Shown here: positions 35,952-43,850 of the stretch, piece after piece
How the letters are laid out: the number at the start of each line of letters is the position of its first letter
Position numbering within the stretch: position 1 is the stretch's first letter
DNA from: CAZXEJ01 sp964639895
GTDB taxonomy: Bacteria > Desulfobacterota_D > UBA1144 > Nemesobacterales > JADFKM01
Assembly: GCA_964639895.1 (NCBI GenBank)
Contig: CAZXEJ010000001.1
Span: 124,001-188,000, forward strand
Length of the DNA stretch: 64,000 bases
Direction of reading: 5' to 3'
Notes under the pieces: model-generated
What the model was told of the DNA's origin: nothing
What the model saw: the letters and a program-made list of their open reading frames with translations, nothing else
The model's database searches: none
Position numbers and translations under genes: made by a program

Positions 35952-37808
35952 ATGGCTACGGAAAGGGCAAGGCCCATCCTCGACCTGAGAACGCTCCACT
36001 ACACGGAGCCCGACTTCGAGGGCTCTCCTTTCGAGCTACCTCGCTGGCGCGAAGAGCGGATGCTGCGCCGGCTCACCGAGCTCTACGGAGAGCGCAGTGC
36101 GAGGGAGAGCCTGGCCGAGCTCAAGCGGATAATGCGCGTCCACTACGCGTTCAAGTCCCCTCAACTCATAGAGATCGAGCGCAAGCTCTCGCCCGAAGAA
36201 CGGTTCTCCGAGCGGGACGTCATCCTGATCACCTACCCGGACCAGATGGTGGGCGACGACGACGAACCGCCGCTCCGTACTCTACACCACATATGCCGGC
36301 GCCACCTCCACGGGGTGTTCAACACCATCCACCTGTTGCCGTTCTTTCCCTACTCCTCGGACCGGGGCTTCGCCGTGATCGACTTCGAAAACGTAAACCC
36401 CACCCTCGGCACGTGGGACGACATAGCCGAGCTGAAATCCGACTTTCAGCTCATGTTCGACGCCGTTCTCAACCACGTCTCCTCCCAGCACCCCTGGTTC
36501 CGGGAGTTCCGCTACGGCAACCCGTGTTTCAAGGATTTCTTCATCTCTTTCCCCTCGAGGGACTGCATCGGTCCCGATGAGATGAGAAAGATCGTGCGCC
36601 CCAGGACGAGCGACCTTCTCACCCCCGTGCGCACGATCGAAGGCGTCCGCTACGTGTGGACCACTTTCAGCACCGACCAGATCGATCTCAACTACAAGAA
36701 CCCACGCGTCCTGGAACGGATGATCGAGACCATCCTCTACTACGTGCGCCGAGGGGCCGACCTCATACGGCTCGACGCCGTGACCTACCTGTGGTGGGAG
36801 CTGGGCACTCCGTGCGCCCACCTGCCGCAGACACACACCATCATCAAGCTCATACGCGACGTCATCGACGCCGTCGCCCCGCGCACGGCGCTCGTCACCG
36901 AGACGAATGTCCCCCATGAATGGAACGTCACATACTTCGGCGACGGCACCGACGAGGCACACATGGTGTACAATTTCGCCCTGCCGCCGCTCGTGCTGTG
37001 GTCGTTCCAGAAGCAGGACGCATCCAGACTCACCCGCTGGGCCGCCGAGCTGCGCGCCCCGTCTCGGTGCACGACGTTCCTCAACTTCCTCGACTCGCAC
37101 GACGGCATAGGCGTCCTCGGGGCCCAGGGCATCCTGGGCGAGGAAGAGATCGAGGAGATGGCCGTAAAGACTGTCGAAAGAGGAGGGTTCGTCTCCTACA
37201 AGGACAACGGCGACGGTACCGTGAGTCCCTACGAGCTCAACATCACCTGGGAGAGCGCCATCAACCCCGACGGCACGGGCGAGCCCGAAGAGACGAACAT
37301 AAAGCGCTACTTGGCCTCGCGCTCCATAGCGCTGGCGCTGGCCGGAGTACCCGGCATATACGTGCACGGACTGCTCGGCTCGAAGAACGATCCCGAGGCC
37401 GTGGTCACCGAGCAGCACAAGCGCGGCATAAGCCGGGGCAAGCTGGAGAAGAGCTACTTCGCGAGCCTCACCGAACACGACCTCTCCACCGCATACCGCT
37501 TCCTTGAGATGATAAAGAAGCGGACGGCCGAGAGGGCGTTCCATCCGAACGCACCGCAGCGGGTGCTCGATGCGGGCCCATCGTTCTTCACGCTGCTGCG
37601 CAGCACGGAGGACGGAGGCGAGCACATCCTTGCCGTGACCAACGTGACCGCCTCACGCCGGAGGTTCAGCCTGCCCCTCCCGCCCGAGGCCGCGCGCAAG
37701 GAGTACTGGTACGACCTCTTCAGCGGCATGTTCGTCGAGGCCCGCGAAGACGGCGTCATCGAGTTCGACCTAGAGCCCTACGACGTGGTCTGGATGAAGT
37801 CGCTCTGA
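35952..37808 (+). CDS. GH13_18 glycoside phosphorylase (glucosylglycerate or sucrose phosphorylase-like)
   Basis: A 618-residue member of glycoside hydrolase family 13, subfamily 18, enzymes that phosphorolyse alpha-glucosides and release alpha-glucose 1-phosphate. The nucleophile Asp275 is in LIRLDAVTYLWW, the acid/base Glu317 in LVTETNVPH, and the transition-state Asp in FLDSHDGIG. The N-terminal extension (1-80, YTEPDFEGSPFELPRW) is the kind seen in glucosylglycerate phosphorylases and sucrose 6'-phosphate phosphorylases rather than plain sucrose phosphorylase. Substrate assignment needs an experiment. With the glycerate 2-kinase at 58819 and the phosphohexomutase at 10463 it could use glucosylglycerate. 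The ATG at 35952 has a weak GAGG site 2 bases upstream. Confidence 0.88.
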   Translation: MATERARPILDLRTLHYTEPDFEGSPFELPRWREERMLRRLTELYGERSARESLAELKRIMRVHYAFKSPQLIEIERKLSPEERFSERDVILITYPDQMVGDDDEPPLRTLHHICRRHLHGVFNTIHLLPFFPYSSDRGFAVIDFENVNPTLGTWDDIAELKSDFQLMFDAVLNHVSSQHPWFREFRYGNPCFKDFFISFPSRDCIGPDEMRKIVRPRTSDLLTPVRTIEGVRYVWTTFSTDQIDLNYKNPRVLERMIETILYYVRRGADLIRLDAVTYLWWELGTPCAHLPQTHTIIKLIRDVIDAVAPRTALVTETNVPHEWNVTYFGDGTDEAHMVYNFALPPLVLWSFQKQDASRLTRWAAELRAPSRCTTFLNFLDSHDGIGVLGAQGILGEEEIEEMAVKTVERGGFVSYKDNGDGTVSPYELNITWESAINPDGTGEPEETNIKRYLASRSIALALAGVPGIYVHGLLGSKNDPEAVVTEQHKRGISRGKLEKSYFASLTEHDLSTAYRFLEMIKKRTAERAFHPNAPQRVLDAGPSFFTLLRSTEDGGEHILAVTNVTASRRRFSLPLPPEAARKEYWYDLFSGMFVEAREDGVIEFDLEPYDVVWMKSL

Positions 37809-37879
37809 GCCCCCGCGAGCCGTGAAGCTCACCCCCGTTGCGGCCGCACCTGCGGCCGTGCCGCCCCCTCTGGCTGCGC

Positions 37880-37908
37880 TTGACTCCCCGCGGCCCATCG
37901 AAGATACT
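37880..37908 (+). promoter_or_regulatory. Promoter of xseA, 7 bases before the ATG
   Basis: TTGACT (37880-37885), a 17-base spacer and GATACT (37903-37908), then 7 bases to the ATG at 37916. It nearly matches the tRNA-Gln promoter. The mRNA should be leaderless. Confidence 0.7.
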
Positions 37909-37915
37909 TTGAGTG

Positions 37916-39082
37916 ATGGAAGACCAGCCGTCCCTCTTCGACCTGCTCGAGAAAAGGGTCCTCACCGTAGGCGAGCTCACCGAGCGGATAAAGGAGGCCA
38001 TAGAGCTCGAATTCGCAGCCGGCTACGTGTGGGTGGAGGGCGAGGTGTCCAACTTCCGCGACAACTACGCCAGCGGCCACTGGTACTTCACCCTCAAGGA
38101 CCGAGACGCCCAGCTGGCCTGCGTTTGCTTCCGGCAGGTCAACCAGCAGATAGGGTTCGTGCCCGAGAACGGCATGGAGGTCCTGTGCCGCGGCGAGGTG
38201 GTGGTCTATGGGCGCCAGGGCAGGTACCAGCTCAATTGCATCGACATCGAGCCAAAGGGAGTGGGCGCCGAGGCCGTGGCGCTGGAGCAGCTGAAGAGGA
38301 AGCTCGAAGCCGAGGGGCTGTTCGATCCCGCGCGGAAGAGGCCGCTGCCGTTCCTGCCCGAGACCATAGGGGTCGTCACCTCCCCATCGGGCGCCGCCAT
38401 AAGGGACATACTCAACGTGCTGGGAAGGAGGTTCCCGGGGGTCGGCGTGCTGATATCGCCGGCGCGCGTACAGGGCGAAGAGGCACCGGCCGAGATAGTA
38501 CGCGCACTGAGGAGACTCTACGCGGAGGGCGTGGACCTCGTCATCGTGGCCCGGGGAGGGGGGTCGAAAGAGGACCTGCGCCCCTTCAACGACGAGGCCG
38601 TCGCCCGAGAGATAGCCCGCTCGCCCATACCGGTGCTCTCGGCCGTGGGCCATGAGATAGACGTCACCATAGCCGACCTCGTGGCCGACCACCGCGCCCC
38701 TACGCCCTCGGCGGCGGCCGAGGTGGCCGTAAGGGAGAAGGCCGAGCTCGAGCGGGAGCTTGCGGAGCTGATGCGCCGTGCCGGCGAAGCGCTCAGGCGG
38801 AAGGCCGAGACGGCCGGGCGCGAGCTGGAACTGCTGGCCGACGACCTCGAGAGGGTGATGAGGGGCAAGATAGAGGCCGCCGAATACGAGCTCGCCGCCG
38901 TGGGCTCGAAGCTCGACGCCCTGAGCCCGCTGCGGGTGCTGGAGAGGGGCTACAGCATAACGCAGAAGGTGCCCACGATGGAGGTGGTAACGGAGTCCCG
39001 CGCGCTGAGCACGGGCGACGAGGTCGTGGTGACCTTCCACCGAGGTAAGGCCCGCTGCAGCGTCACCGAAACCGAGGATTAG
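37916..39082 (+). CDS. xseA: Exodeoxyribonuclease VII large subunit
   Basis: Catalytic and DNA-binding subunit of ExoVII (388 residues), which degrades single-stranded DNA. The OB-fold (VGELTERIKEAIE, VWVEGEVSNFR, GHWYFTLKD) is followed by the catalytic part (IGVVTSPSGAAIRDI, VIVARGGGSKEDL, AVGHEIDVTIADLVADHRAPTPSAAAE). A long alpha-helical segment and the C-terminal PLRVLERGYSI motif complete it. The small subunit XseB is not next to it. The ATG at 37916 is preceded directly by its promoter, without a ribosome-binding site. Its 3' end overlaps the next, opposite gene by 4 bases. Confidence 0.95.
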   Translation: MEDQPSLFDLLEKRVLTVGELTERIKEAIELEFAAGYVWVEGEVSNFRDNYASGHWYFTLKDRDAQLACVCFRQVNQQIGFVPENGMEVLCRGEVVVYGRQGRYQLNCIDIEPKGVGAEAVALEQLKRKLEAEGLFDPARKRPLPFLPETIGVVTSPSGAAIRDILNVLGRRFPGVGVLISPARVQGEEAPAEIVRALRRLYAEGVDLVIVARGGGSKEDLRPFNDEAVAREIARSPIPVLSAVGHEIDVTIADLVADHRAPTPSAAAEVAVREKAELERELAELMRRAGEALRRKAETAGRELELLADDLERVMRGKIEAAEYELAAVGSKLDALSPLRVLERGYSITQKVPTMEVVTESRALSTGDEVVVTFHRGKARCSVTETED

Positions 39083-40035
39083 AGTGCGAGCGCAGCCAGC
39101 TCCACCACCCCCAGGCCCGCGCGCTCGAGCACGCCTAGCGCTGCAGGCTCCGGAGATACATCCACAGCCACCCACTCGGCCCTTCCCCCAAGGGCGCGCC
39201 TCAGTGCCTTGGGCGCAAGGCCGCCCGCACCGCCCACATCCGGCGAGCGGAGCAGATCGACGAGGGCCCCGGCCGTCGTGAGTATCCCCCTCGGTTTCAC
39301 CTCCCTCACGTCGAACCAGAACTCCCCCGGCTCGGAGGCGAAGCTCTGCCTCAAGCCAAGCGACATGCAGACGAAGGGGGCGACGACGGCGAACGGCACT
39401 GCTTGAGGGAAGTAGCCGAACACCTGGCAATCGCCGCCTGCGAGCGGGGCGAGCCTCGCGGCAGCGCGGCCCAACGCCTCGAGGACGGCCGCGTGCGTGA
39501 CCTCGCGCACCTCGAGCCCGCTCCGCGGGGCCGGCCTACGCGCAAAGCCCAGCGCCGGGGTGTTGGCCGCGAGCGAAGCCCGCTCGCCCTCCAGCGCCTC
39601 TTCGACGCCGCGTCTCGCCATGGCGCCCAGCTTGAGCACGGCCTTATAGGCCAGCTCCCCGCCCCCCGCGTAGGCGTCGCCTCCGAAACGGACGACCGTG
39701 CCGCCCCCCTCGCAGCCGGGGCCCGCCGCGAAAGCCGCGCCGGGCGATGGACCAAGGGCGTCCTCGCCCGCGTCGGGGACGAACACCGGCACCCCGCCCG
39801 CCGCCTGAGAAGCGACTGCGAGGACGAGAGTCTCCACGTTGACGGGCCCCGCGAACACACCCCTCGAGCCGCGTCCGAACCCGCGCGATCTCAAGAGGCA
39901 TGCAGCCTGACGCACTTCGCGCGCGAAATCGAGCCACGTGGACTGCTTCCAGCTCCAGCCCTCCTTCGCCTGGAACGCCATGGCGTTCCTCCACCTCTCA
40001 ACACTGCGGTCCACGAGATCGAGCACGGTCTCCAC
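39079..40035 (-). CDS. Truncated AMP-binding (acyl-CoA synthetase-like) protein
   Basis: A 318-residue protein resembling only the N-terminal domain of an adenylate-forming enzyme. NAMAFQAKEGWSWKQSTW, DFAREVRQAACLLRSRGFGRGSRGVF and the ASQAAGGVPVFV segment match the start of acyl-CoA ligases. HAAVLEALGRAAARLAPLAGGD followed by YFPQAVPFAVVAPFVCMSLGL matches the later part. The ATP-binding P-loop (SGTTG) is missing: the sequence jumps through a Gly/Ala-rich stretch. It ends before the YGxTE motif and the C-terminal lid. It is therefore unlikely to adenylate anything. It has a proper start (GTG with GGAG 7 bases upstream) and normal GC-rich codons, so it may be a repurposed fragment rather than junk. 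The promoter region holds a 12-bp hairpin. Confidence 0.65.
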   Translation of the reverse strand: METVLDLVDRSVERWRNAMAFQAKEGWSWKQSTWLDFAREVRQAACLLRSRGFGRGSRGVFAGPVNVETLVLAVASQAAGGVPVFVPDAGEDALGPSPGAAFAAGPGCEGGGTVVRFGGDAYAGGGELAYKAVLKLGAMARRGVEEALEGERASLAANTPALGFARRPAPRSGLEVREVTHAAVLEALGRAAARLAPLAGGDCQVFGYFPQAVPFAVVAPFVCMSLGLRQSFASEPGEFWFDVREVKPRGILTTAGALVDLLRSPDVGGAGGLAPKALRRALGGRAEWVAVDVSPEPAALGVLERAGLGVVELAALAL

Positions 40036-40050
40036 GGGGGGACTCCGTAG

Positions 40051-40085
40051 GGCGGGGCGTCCGGGCTGTGGTTGGACGCCCCGCC
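40051..40085 (-). promoter_or_regulatory. 12-bp hairpin just upstream of the AMP-binding fragment's start
   Basis: GGCGGGGCGTCC (40051-40062) and its exact complement (40074-40085) enclose an 11-base loop. In the minus-strand transcript the hairpin ends only a few bases before the GGAG ribosome-binding site of the gene starting at 40035. It could influence translation or be a transcription-stopping structure. Confidence 0.5.
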
Positions 40086-40102
40086 AAGGTAGGGTAGTTT
40101 AA

Positions 40103-40118
40103 GGTATAAGAATATACC
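40103..40118. promoter_or_regulatory. Palindrome GGTATA-AGAA-TATACC
   Basis: A perfect 6-bp inverted repeat around four bases, within the divergent intergenic region and overlapping TATAAG, the likely -10 box of the CCA-adding enzyme gene. It has the look of an operator. No regulator can be named. Confidence 0.4.
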
Positions 40119-40145
40119 GCATACGCCCCCAAGGGAAACTAAGGG

Positions 40146-41534
40146 ATGAAAACGTTCCCGCTACGGATGCCTGAGCTAGATATACTGGACACGGGCAAGG
40201 AGCTGGTAAGGAGGCTCCGCGCCGCGGGCCACAAGGCCTACTTCGTGGGCGGCTGCGTCAGGGACGCCGTCATGGGACACGTCCCTACGGAGTGCGACAT
40301 CGCCACCAGTGCCACACCGGAGCAGATAGAGGCCCTCTTCGACGACACCGTACCCGTGGGGGCGAGCTTCGGCGTGGTGCTGGTGCTGTGCAAGGGGTTC
40401 CGCTACGAGGTGGCGACGTTCCGGAGCGACGAGAGCTACAGCGACGGCCGCAGGCCCGACCGGGTGGTCTACACCGACGACGAGCAACGCGACGTACGCC
40501 GCCGGGACTTCACCATGAACGCCCTTCTCTACGACCCGCTCGAGGGCAAGGGGTACGACTACGTGGGCGGCCTCGACGACATTGAGAGGAAGCTCGTGCG
40601 GGCCATAGGCGAGCCCGACGAGAGGTTCCGCGAGGACAAGCTCCGCATGTTGAGGGCCGTCCGCTTCGCGGCGCGGTTCGCTTTCGAGATCGAGGCCCGG
40701 ACGCTGGAAGCCATACGCAGGCACGCCAGCGAGATAACCCAGGTGAGCAGAGAGAGAATCCGGGACGAGATAGTAAAGATCGTGACCCAGGAAAACCCCG
40801 GCCGCGGCCTCGAGCTGCTGCTCGAGACCGGGCTGCTGGAGTACGTCATGCCCGACGTGGCACGCATGCACGGGGTAGAGCAGCCGCCCGAGTTCCACCC
40901 AGAGGGGGACGTGTTCCGCCACACCTGCCTCGTGCTCGAGCGCCTGAGGGAATACTACACCACTCGGTGCGGCCTCGACGCACCTCCCCCCGAGGCGGCC
41001 GTAGCAGCGCTGCTCCACGACGTGGGCAAGCCCCCCACATACTCGGTGAGCGACCGCATACGGTTCAACGACCACGACCGCCTGGGGGCCGAGATGGCCG
41101 AGCGCATCTGCCGCGAGCTCCGGTTCTCGAACAGGCAGACGGCTGCCATAAAGGAGCTGGTCCGACACCACCTGCGCTTCAAGGACGCAAAGCGGATGAA
41201 GAAGAGCACACTGAAGAGGTTCCTCGCCATGGAGGACTTTCACCGACACCTGGCTCTCCACTGGGCCGACTGCATGGGTAGCCACGGCAACCTGGATACC
41301 TATGAGTTCATACGGGCCAAGCTCGACGAGTACGCCGAGGAGGAGCTGAGACCGGAGCCGTTGCTACGCGGCAAAGATCTAATCGAGATGGGCTACGAAC
41401 CGGGACCCATCTTCACGGCCATACTCGACCGGGTGGAGGAGGCCCAGTTGCAGGGGGAGATCGCCGACAAGGAAGGGGCCAGGGAGTTGGTAAGGAGGCT
41501 CTTTCCGCTCGAAGAGCACCGCAGCAGCGGCTGA
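40146..41534 (+). CDS. CCA tRNA nucleotidyltransferase / poly(A) polymerase family, with HD domain
   Basis: A class II tRNA nucleotidyltransferase-like enzyme (462 residues). The head domain has YFVGGCVRDAVMG, TECDIATSATPEQI and RRDFTMNALLYDP. RNA-binding neck residues DERFREDKLRMLRAVRFAARF follow. An HD phosphohydrolase domain in the C-terminal half has VAALLHDVGKPPTYS and VRHHLRFKDAKRM. The HD domain is typical of enzymes that both add CCA and trim 2',3'-cyclic ends, but A-adding only or poly(A) activity cannot be excluded. The start ATG is preceded by AAGGG with almost no gap, so it may be translated unusually. A second start at 40167 is possible. Confidence 0.9.
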   Translation: MKTFPLRMPELDILDTGKELVRRLRAAGHKAYFVGGCVRDAVMGHVPTECDIATSATPEQIEALFDDTVPVGASFGVVLVLCKGFRYEVATFRSDESYSDGRRPDRVVYTDDEQRDVRRRDFTMNALLYDPLEGKGYDYVGGLDDIERKLVRAIGEPDERFREDKLRMLRAVRFAARFAFEIEARTLEAIRRHASEITQVSRERIRDEIVKIVTQENPGRGLELLLETGLLEYVMPDVARMHGVEQPPEFHPEGDVFRHTCLVLERLREYYTTRCGLDAPPPEAAVAALLHDVGKPPTYSVSDRIRFNDHDRLGAEMAERICRELRFSNRQTAAIKELVRHHLRFKDAKRMKKSTLKRFLAMEDFHRHLALHWADCMGSHGNLDTYEFIRAKLDEYAEEELRPEPLLRGKDLIEMGYEPGPIFTAILDRVEEAQLQGEIADKEGARELVRRLFPLEEHRSSG

Positions 41535-41550
41535 GCCCTAGGGCGCTCAG

Positions 41551-42036
41551 CTACGGACGGCGCCCGCCGCCCGCCGGTCCCGAGAAGACGGCGCCGTAGC
41601 GCGGATCCCTCAGGAACCACCCGCCCCCCTCCCTCGCCCAGCGCTCGCGCAGAAGCACGGTCTTCTCCGTCACCGAGGGGTACATGTAGTAGGTCACCTT
41701 GAGGCTTACCACGGCCTCGTCGCCGCCCGGTGACATGGTGACCGACCTTATCTCGTAGCTGGTTATATTGAGGTCATTGCCGCTAGCCAGCACGAACGCT
41801 TCGAAGGAAGCCCTGTCGCGCGGCGATACGTAGGCGCTGCATCGGTCGTAGTACTTCCACATCAGCAGCCTGTAGTAGTCCTCCACCCTCTCGCCCAGCT
41901 TGGCGGCCGGAGACGACGAGCCAACGCCCTGCCAGCAGCCGGCCACCACGAAGACGGCCGCGGCTGCCAGCACCCAGGCCGCAAGCGTCGACTTCCGTCG
42001 ACGAGGCGCATTGTTTGAGGGTAGGAGCGGTATCAT
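41551..42036 (-). CDS. Putative lipoprotein, 161 residues
   Basis: An N-terminal basic stretch (PRRRKS) and hydrophobic segment end in the lipobox VVAGC near residue 34. The mature region (about 125 residues) has a helix with many Tyr (RVEDYYRLLMWKYYDRCSAYV) and then alternating strands (ITSYEIRSVTMSPGGDEAVVSLKVTYYMYP). That pattern is similar to NTF2/cystatin-like folds. A 76-base gap with a strong hairpin separates it from atpE upstream, so it need not belong to the ATP synthase operon. I do not recognise a family. Confidence 0.7.
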   Translation of the reverse strand: MIPLLPSNNAPRRRKSTLAAWVLAAAAVFVVAGCWQGVGSSSPAAKLGERVEDYYRLLMWKYYDRCSAYVSPRDRASFEAFVLASGNDLNITSYEIRSVTMSPGGDEAVVSLKVTYYMYPSVTEKTVLLRERWAREGGGWFLRDPRYGAVFSGPAGGGRRP

Positions 42037-42076
42037 GGGCGGAACCGGATGGGTGAGGAACGCGGGAGATCGAAGC

Positions 42077-42100
42077 GGGGGGCCTCACCTACGGCCCCCC
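42077..42100 (-). terminator. Hairpin after atpE
   Basis: GGGGGGCC and GGCCCCCC form an exact 8-bp stem around an 8-base loop, 12 bases past the atpE stop. No T tract follows on the minus strand, so it may act as a pausing site or stabilise the atp mRNA. Confidence 0.45.
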
Positions 42101-42112
42101 TCCGACTATACG

Positions 42113-42454
42113 TCAGATCTTGCTCTGAAGCAAGAACGTTATGGCCAACGCATAGATGACCAGCGACTCTATCAGTGCTAGACCTATGATCATCGGCGTC
42201 TGGATCTTGGCGGCGGCCCCCGGGTTCCGGGCTATGCCGCTCAGCGCCGACGCCGTCGCACGGCCTTGCCCCAGCGCCCCCATCCCGGCGGCGATACCTA
42301 TACCGAAACCGCTTGCGATCGCCAGCGCCACCTTGACAGAAGGAGCGATGGTCGCCACGGCTTCGCCGCCCTCGGCTGCCAGAAGCACGTCCGGAGCCAA
42401 CAGGGTCAAGCCGGCGGCGCCGAGTGCGGCGAGAAAGTACGAAAGGATTCTCAT
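42113..42454 (-). CDS. atpE: ATP synthase F0 subunit c
   Basis: Proteolipid of the rotor ring, 113 residues. Two long helices (about 38-62 and 86-108) join through the polar loop ARNP. The ion-binding carboxylate is Glu96 in ALIESLVIYAL. Before the first helix is an extra 30-residue hydrophobic stretch (YFLAALGAAGLTLLAPDVLLAAEGG) that looks like a signal peptide, so the mature form is probably about 85 residues. Helix 1 contains GALGQG with Gln63; together with Glu96 and Ser97 this resembles part of the Na+-binding set, but the usual Thr/Ser next in line is Leu. AGGAGGT lies 7 bases upstream. The gene is last in the atpZ-I-B-E run. Confidence 0.95.
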   Translation of the reverse strand: MRILSYFLAALGAAGLTLLAPDVLLAAEGGEAVATIAPSVKVALAIASGFGIGIAAGMGALGQGRATASALSGIARNPGAAAKIQTPMIIGLALIESLVIYALAITFLLQSKI

Positions 42455-42536
42455 CTTTTCACCTCCTGTGTGTGTTGTGTGTGTCATAAAAAGATGAGCT
42501 TGTATGCGAATCCAAGGCCCGCATGCCGTATCACGT

Positions 42537-43226
42537 TCAGTGTTCATGCGAGACCGCCAGAGATATGTAGATAGCCGAGAGCAGGGTGAATATGAACGCC
42601 TGCAACACCGATACGAATACCCCCAAGGCGACGAAGGCCGCCGGTATGATGAAATGGGTGAGGTTGGTGAATATCCCCAACACAAGATGGTCGCCGGTTA
42701 TGTTCCAGAACAGCCTCAGAGACAGCGAGACGGGACGCACGATATGGCTTACGAGCTCCACCACCACCATCAGTGGGGCAAGCCACAGGAAAGGCCCCGT
42801 GAAGTGCTTGAGATAGCCGATGCCGTGCTCGCGGAAGCCGTAGAAGTTGTACATGACGAATATGACCAGGGCGCACGCCACCGGCGTGTTGAAGTTGCCC
42901 GTCGGCGGCTGGAAGCCGGGCAGGAGGCCGAGCAGGTTGGCGCAAAGAATGAACACGAACGTAGCCCCAAGCAGAGGCAGGTACCTGCGCGCGGCCTCGC
43001 GCGTGCCGAGTACGCTTGCAAATAGATTCAGCATGAAGTCGAGCGTCAACATCTCGAACACGTTGGTGAGAGTGGGCTTGGCTTCGGGCAGGACGGCGTC
43101 GCTCTTCTTGACGTTCCTCCTCACAACGAAGCCGGCGTACACGAGAAACAACACGACGAGCAGCGCTCCGAGTACGTGATCGTACCGGCCGAGGTTGAGA
43201 AGTGTGAACCAGCTGTAGTGCTCCAT
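42537..43226 (-). CDS. atpB: ATP synthase F0 subunit a
   Basis: Membrane stator subunit (229 residues) that forms the two half-channels of F0. Five or six hydrophobic helices are visible. The essential Arg is in VSLSLRLFWNITGDH, and NLLGLLPGF and FNTPVACALVIFVMYNFYG are typical. It starts one base after the atpI stop codon and ends 82 bases before atpE. Order and spacing show cotranscription with atpI and atpE. The catalytic F1 genes are not in this window, so the enzyme genes are split. Confidence 0.95.
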   Translation of the reverse strand: MEHYSWFTLLNLGRYDHVLGALLVVLFLVYAGFVVRRNVKKSDAVLPEAKPTLTNVFEMLTLDFMLNLFASVLGTREAARRYLPLLGATFVFILCANLLGLLPGFQPPTGNFNTPVACALVIFVMYNFYGFREHGIGYLKHFTGPFLWLAPLMVVVELVSHIVRPVSLSLRLFWNITGDHLVLGIFTNLTHFIIPAAFVALGVFVSVLQAFIFTLLSAIYISLAVSHEH

Positions 43227-43227
43227 C

Positions 43228-43599
43228 TTACTTACCTCTCAGACTGTAGCCTACTATGACCAACACGACCCCCGTCACACCGAGCAGGAAACCGTAGACG
43301 TTGATGCGGACGAACAAGAACAGTCCGGCCACCAGAGCGAGCAGCGCCGCCATCTTCACGCCCACCACAAAGAGCGCAAACCCTTTTGACGTACCCCCTC
43401 CGGTGACGAGTCCCACCACCATCCTTATGGCGGTGAAGTTCGCCACGCCGAGCAACCCGCCGGCAACGGTGCCCGCAGCAACTCCCCTGCCCCCAAGCAC
43501 CGCCGCCGCCGCTGCAACCAGCACGGTGACCACGACGCCCGCCGCCTCGACCCCTCCGGGACGGGGCAGCCTAATCGCTTTCGTCTCGGTTCGTTCCAT
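43228..43599 (-). CDS. atpI: ATP synthase accessory protein AtpI
   Basis: Small membrane protein of 123 residues that assists assembly of the c ring. Four hydrophobic segments are apparent (GVVVTVLVAAAAAVLGG, GTVAGGLLGVANFTAIRMV, GVKMAALLALVAGLFLF, GFLLGVTGVVLVIVGYSL), with LGVANF in the conserved place. Its first 29 bases overlap the end of atpZ, and its stop is one base from atpB. This fits translational coupling across the operon. Confidence 0.85.
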   Translation of the reverse strand: MERTETKAIRLPRPGGVEAAGVVVTVLVAAAAAVLGGRGVAAGTVAGGLLGVANFTAIRMVVGLVTGGGTSKGFALFVVGVKMAALLALVAGLFLFVRINVYGFLLGVTGVVLVIVGYSLRGK

Positions 43600-43837
43600 C
43601 GCCCCTGCCCAGTACCCTTACCAACACCGTGAACCCCGACACTATCCCCGCCACCAGGCCCAGTATCGTGAACCACGGAGTCCCGAGGCCGAGCCACCGA
43701 TCGACGAGGCTGCCCAGGTAAAGGCCGGCCACCACCGAAAGTGCGAGCTCGGTGCCCACGGCCAGATACTTCACCCACTCGTATCCATCCGGCTTGTTGA
43801 AGGCCCCGACCCTCCCCGGACGAACGCACCCTTCCAC
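43571..43837 (-). CDS. atpZ: AtpZ-like F0 accessory subunit
   Basis: A protein of about 88 residues with two hydrophobic helices (LAVGTELALSVVAGLYLGSLV and WFTILGLVAGIVSGFTVLV) and an N-terminal amphipathic start EWVKYL. This is the AtpZ/AtpI pattern found in front of atpI-atpB-atpE in deltaproteobacteria. The start is uncertain: GTG at 43837 lies 13 bases after the hemL stop, but no strong ribosome-binding site is visible. The end overlaps atpI by 29 bases. AtpZ is proposed to take part in Mg2+/Ca2+ uptake or assembly in other bacteria. Confidence 0.75.
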   Translation of the reverse strand: MEGCVRPGRVGAFNKPDGYEWVKYLAVGTELALSVVAGLYLGSLVDRWLGLGTPWFTILGLVAGIVSGFTVLVRVLGRGDGTNRDESD

Positions 43838-43850
43838 GCAGGGGGCGCCC

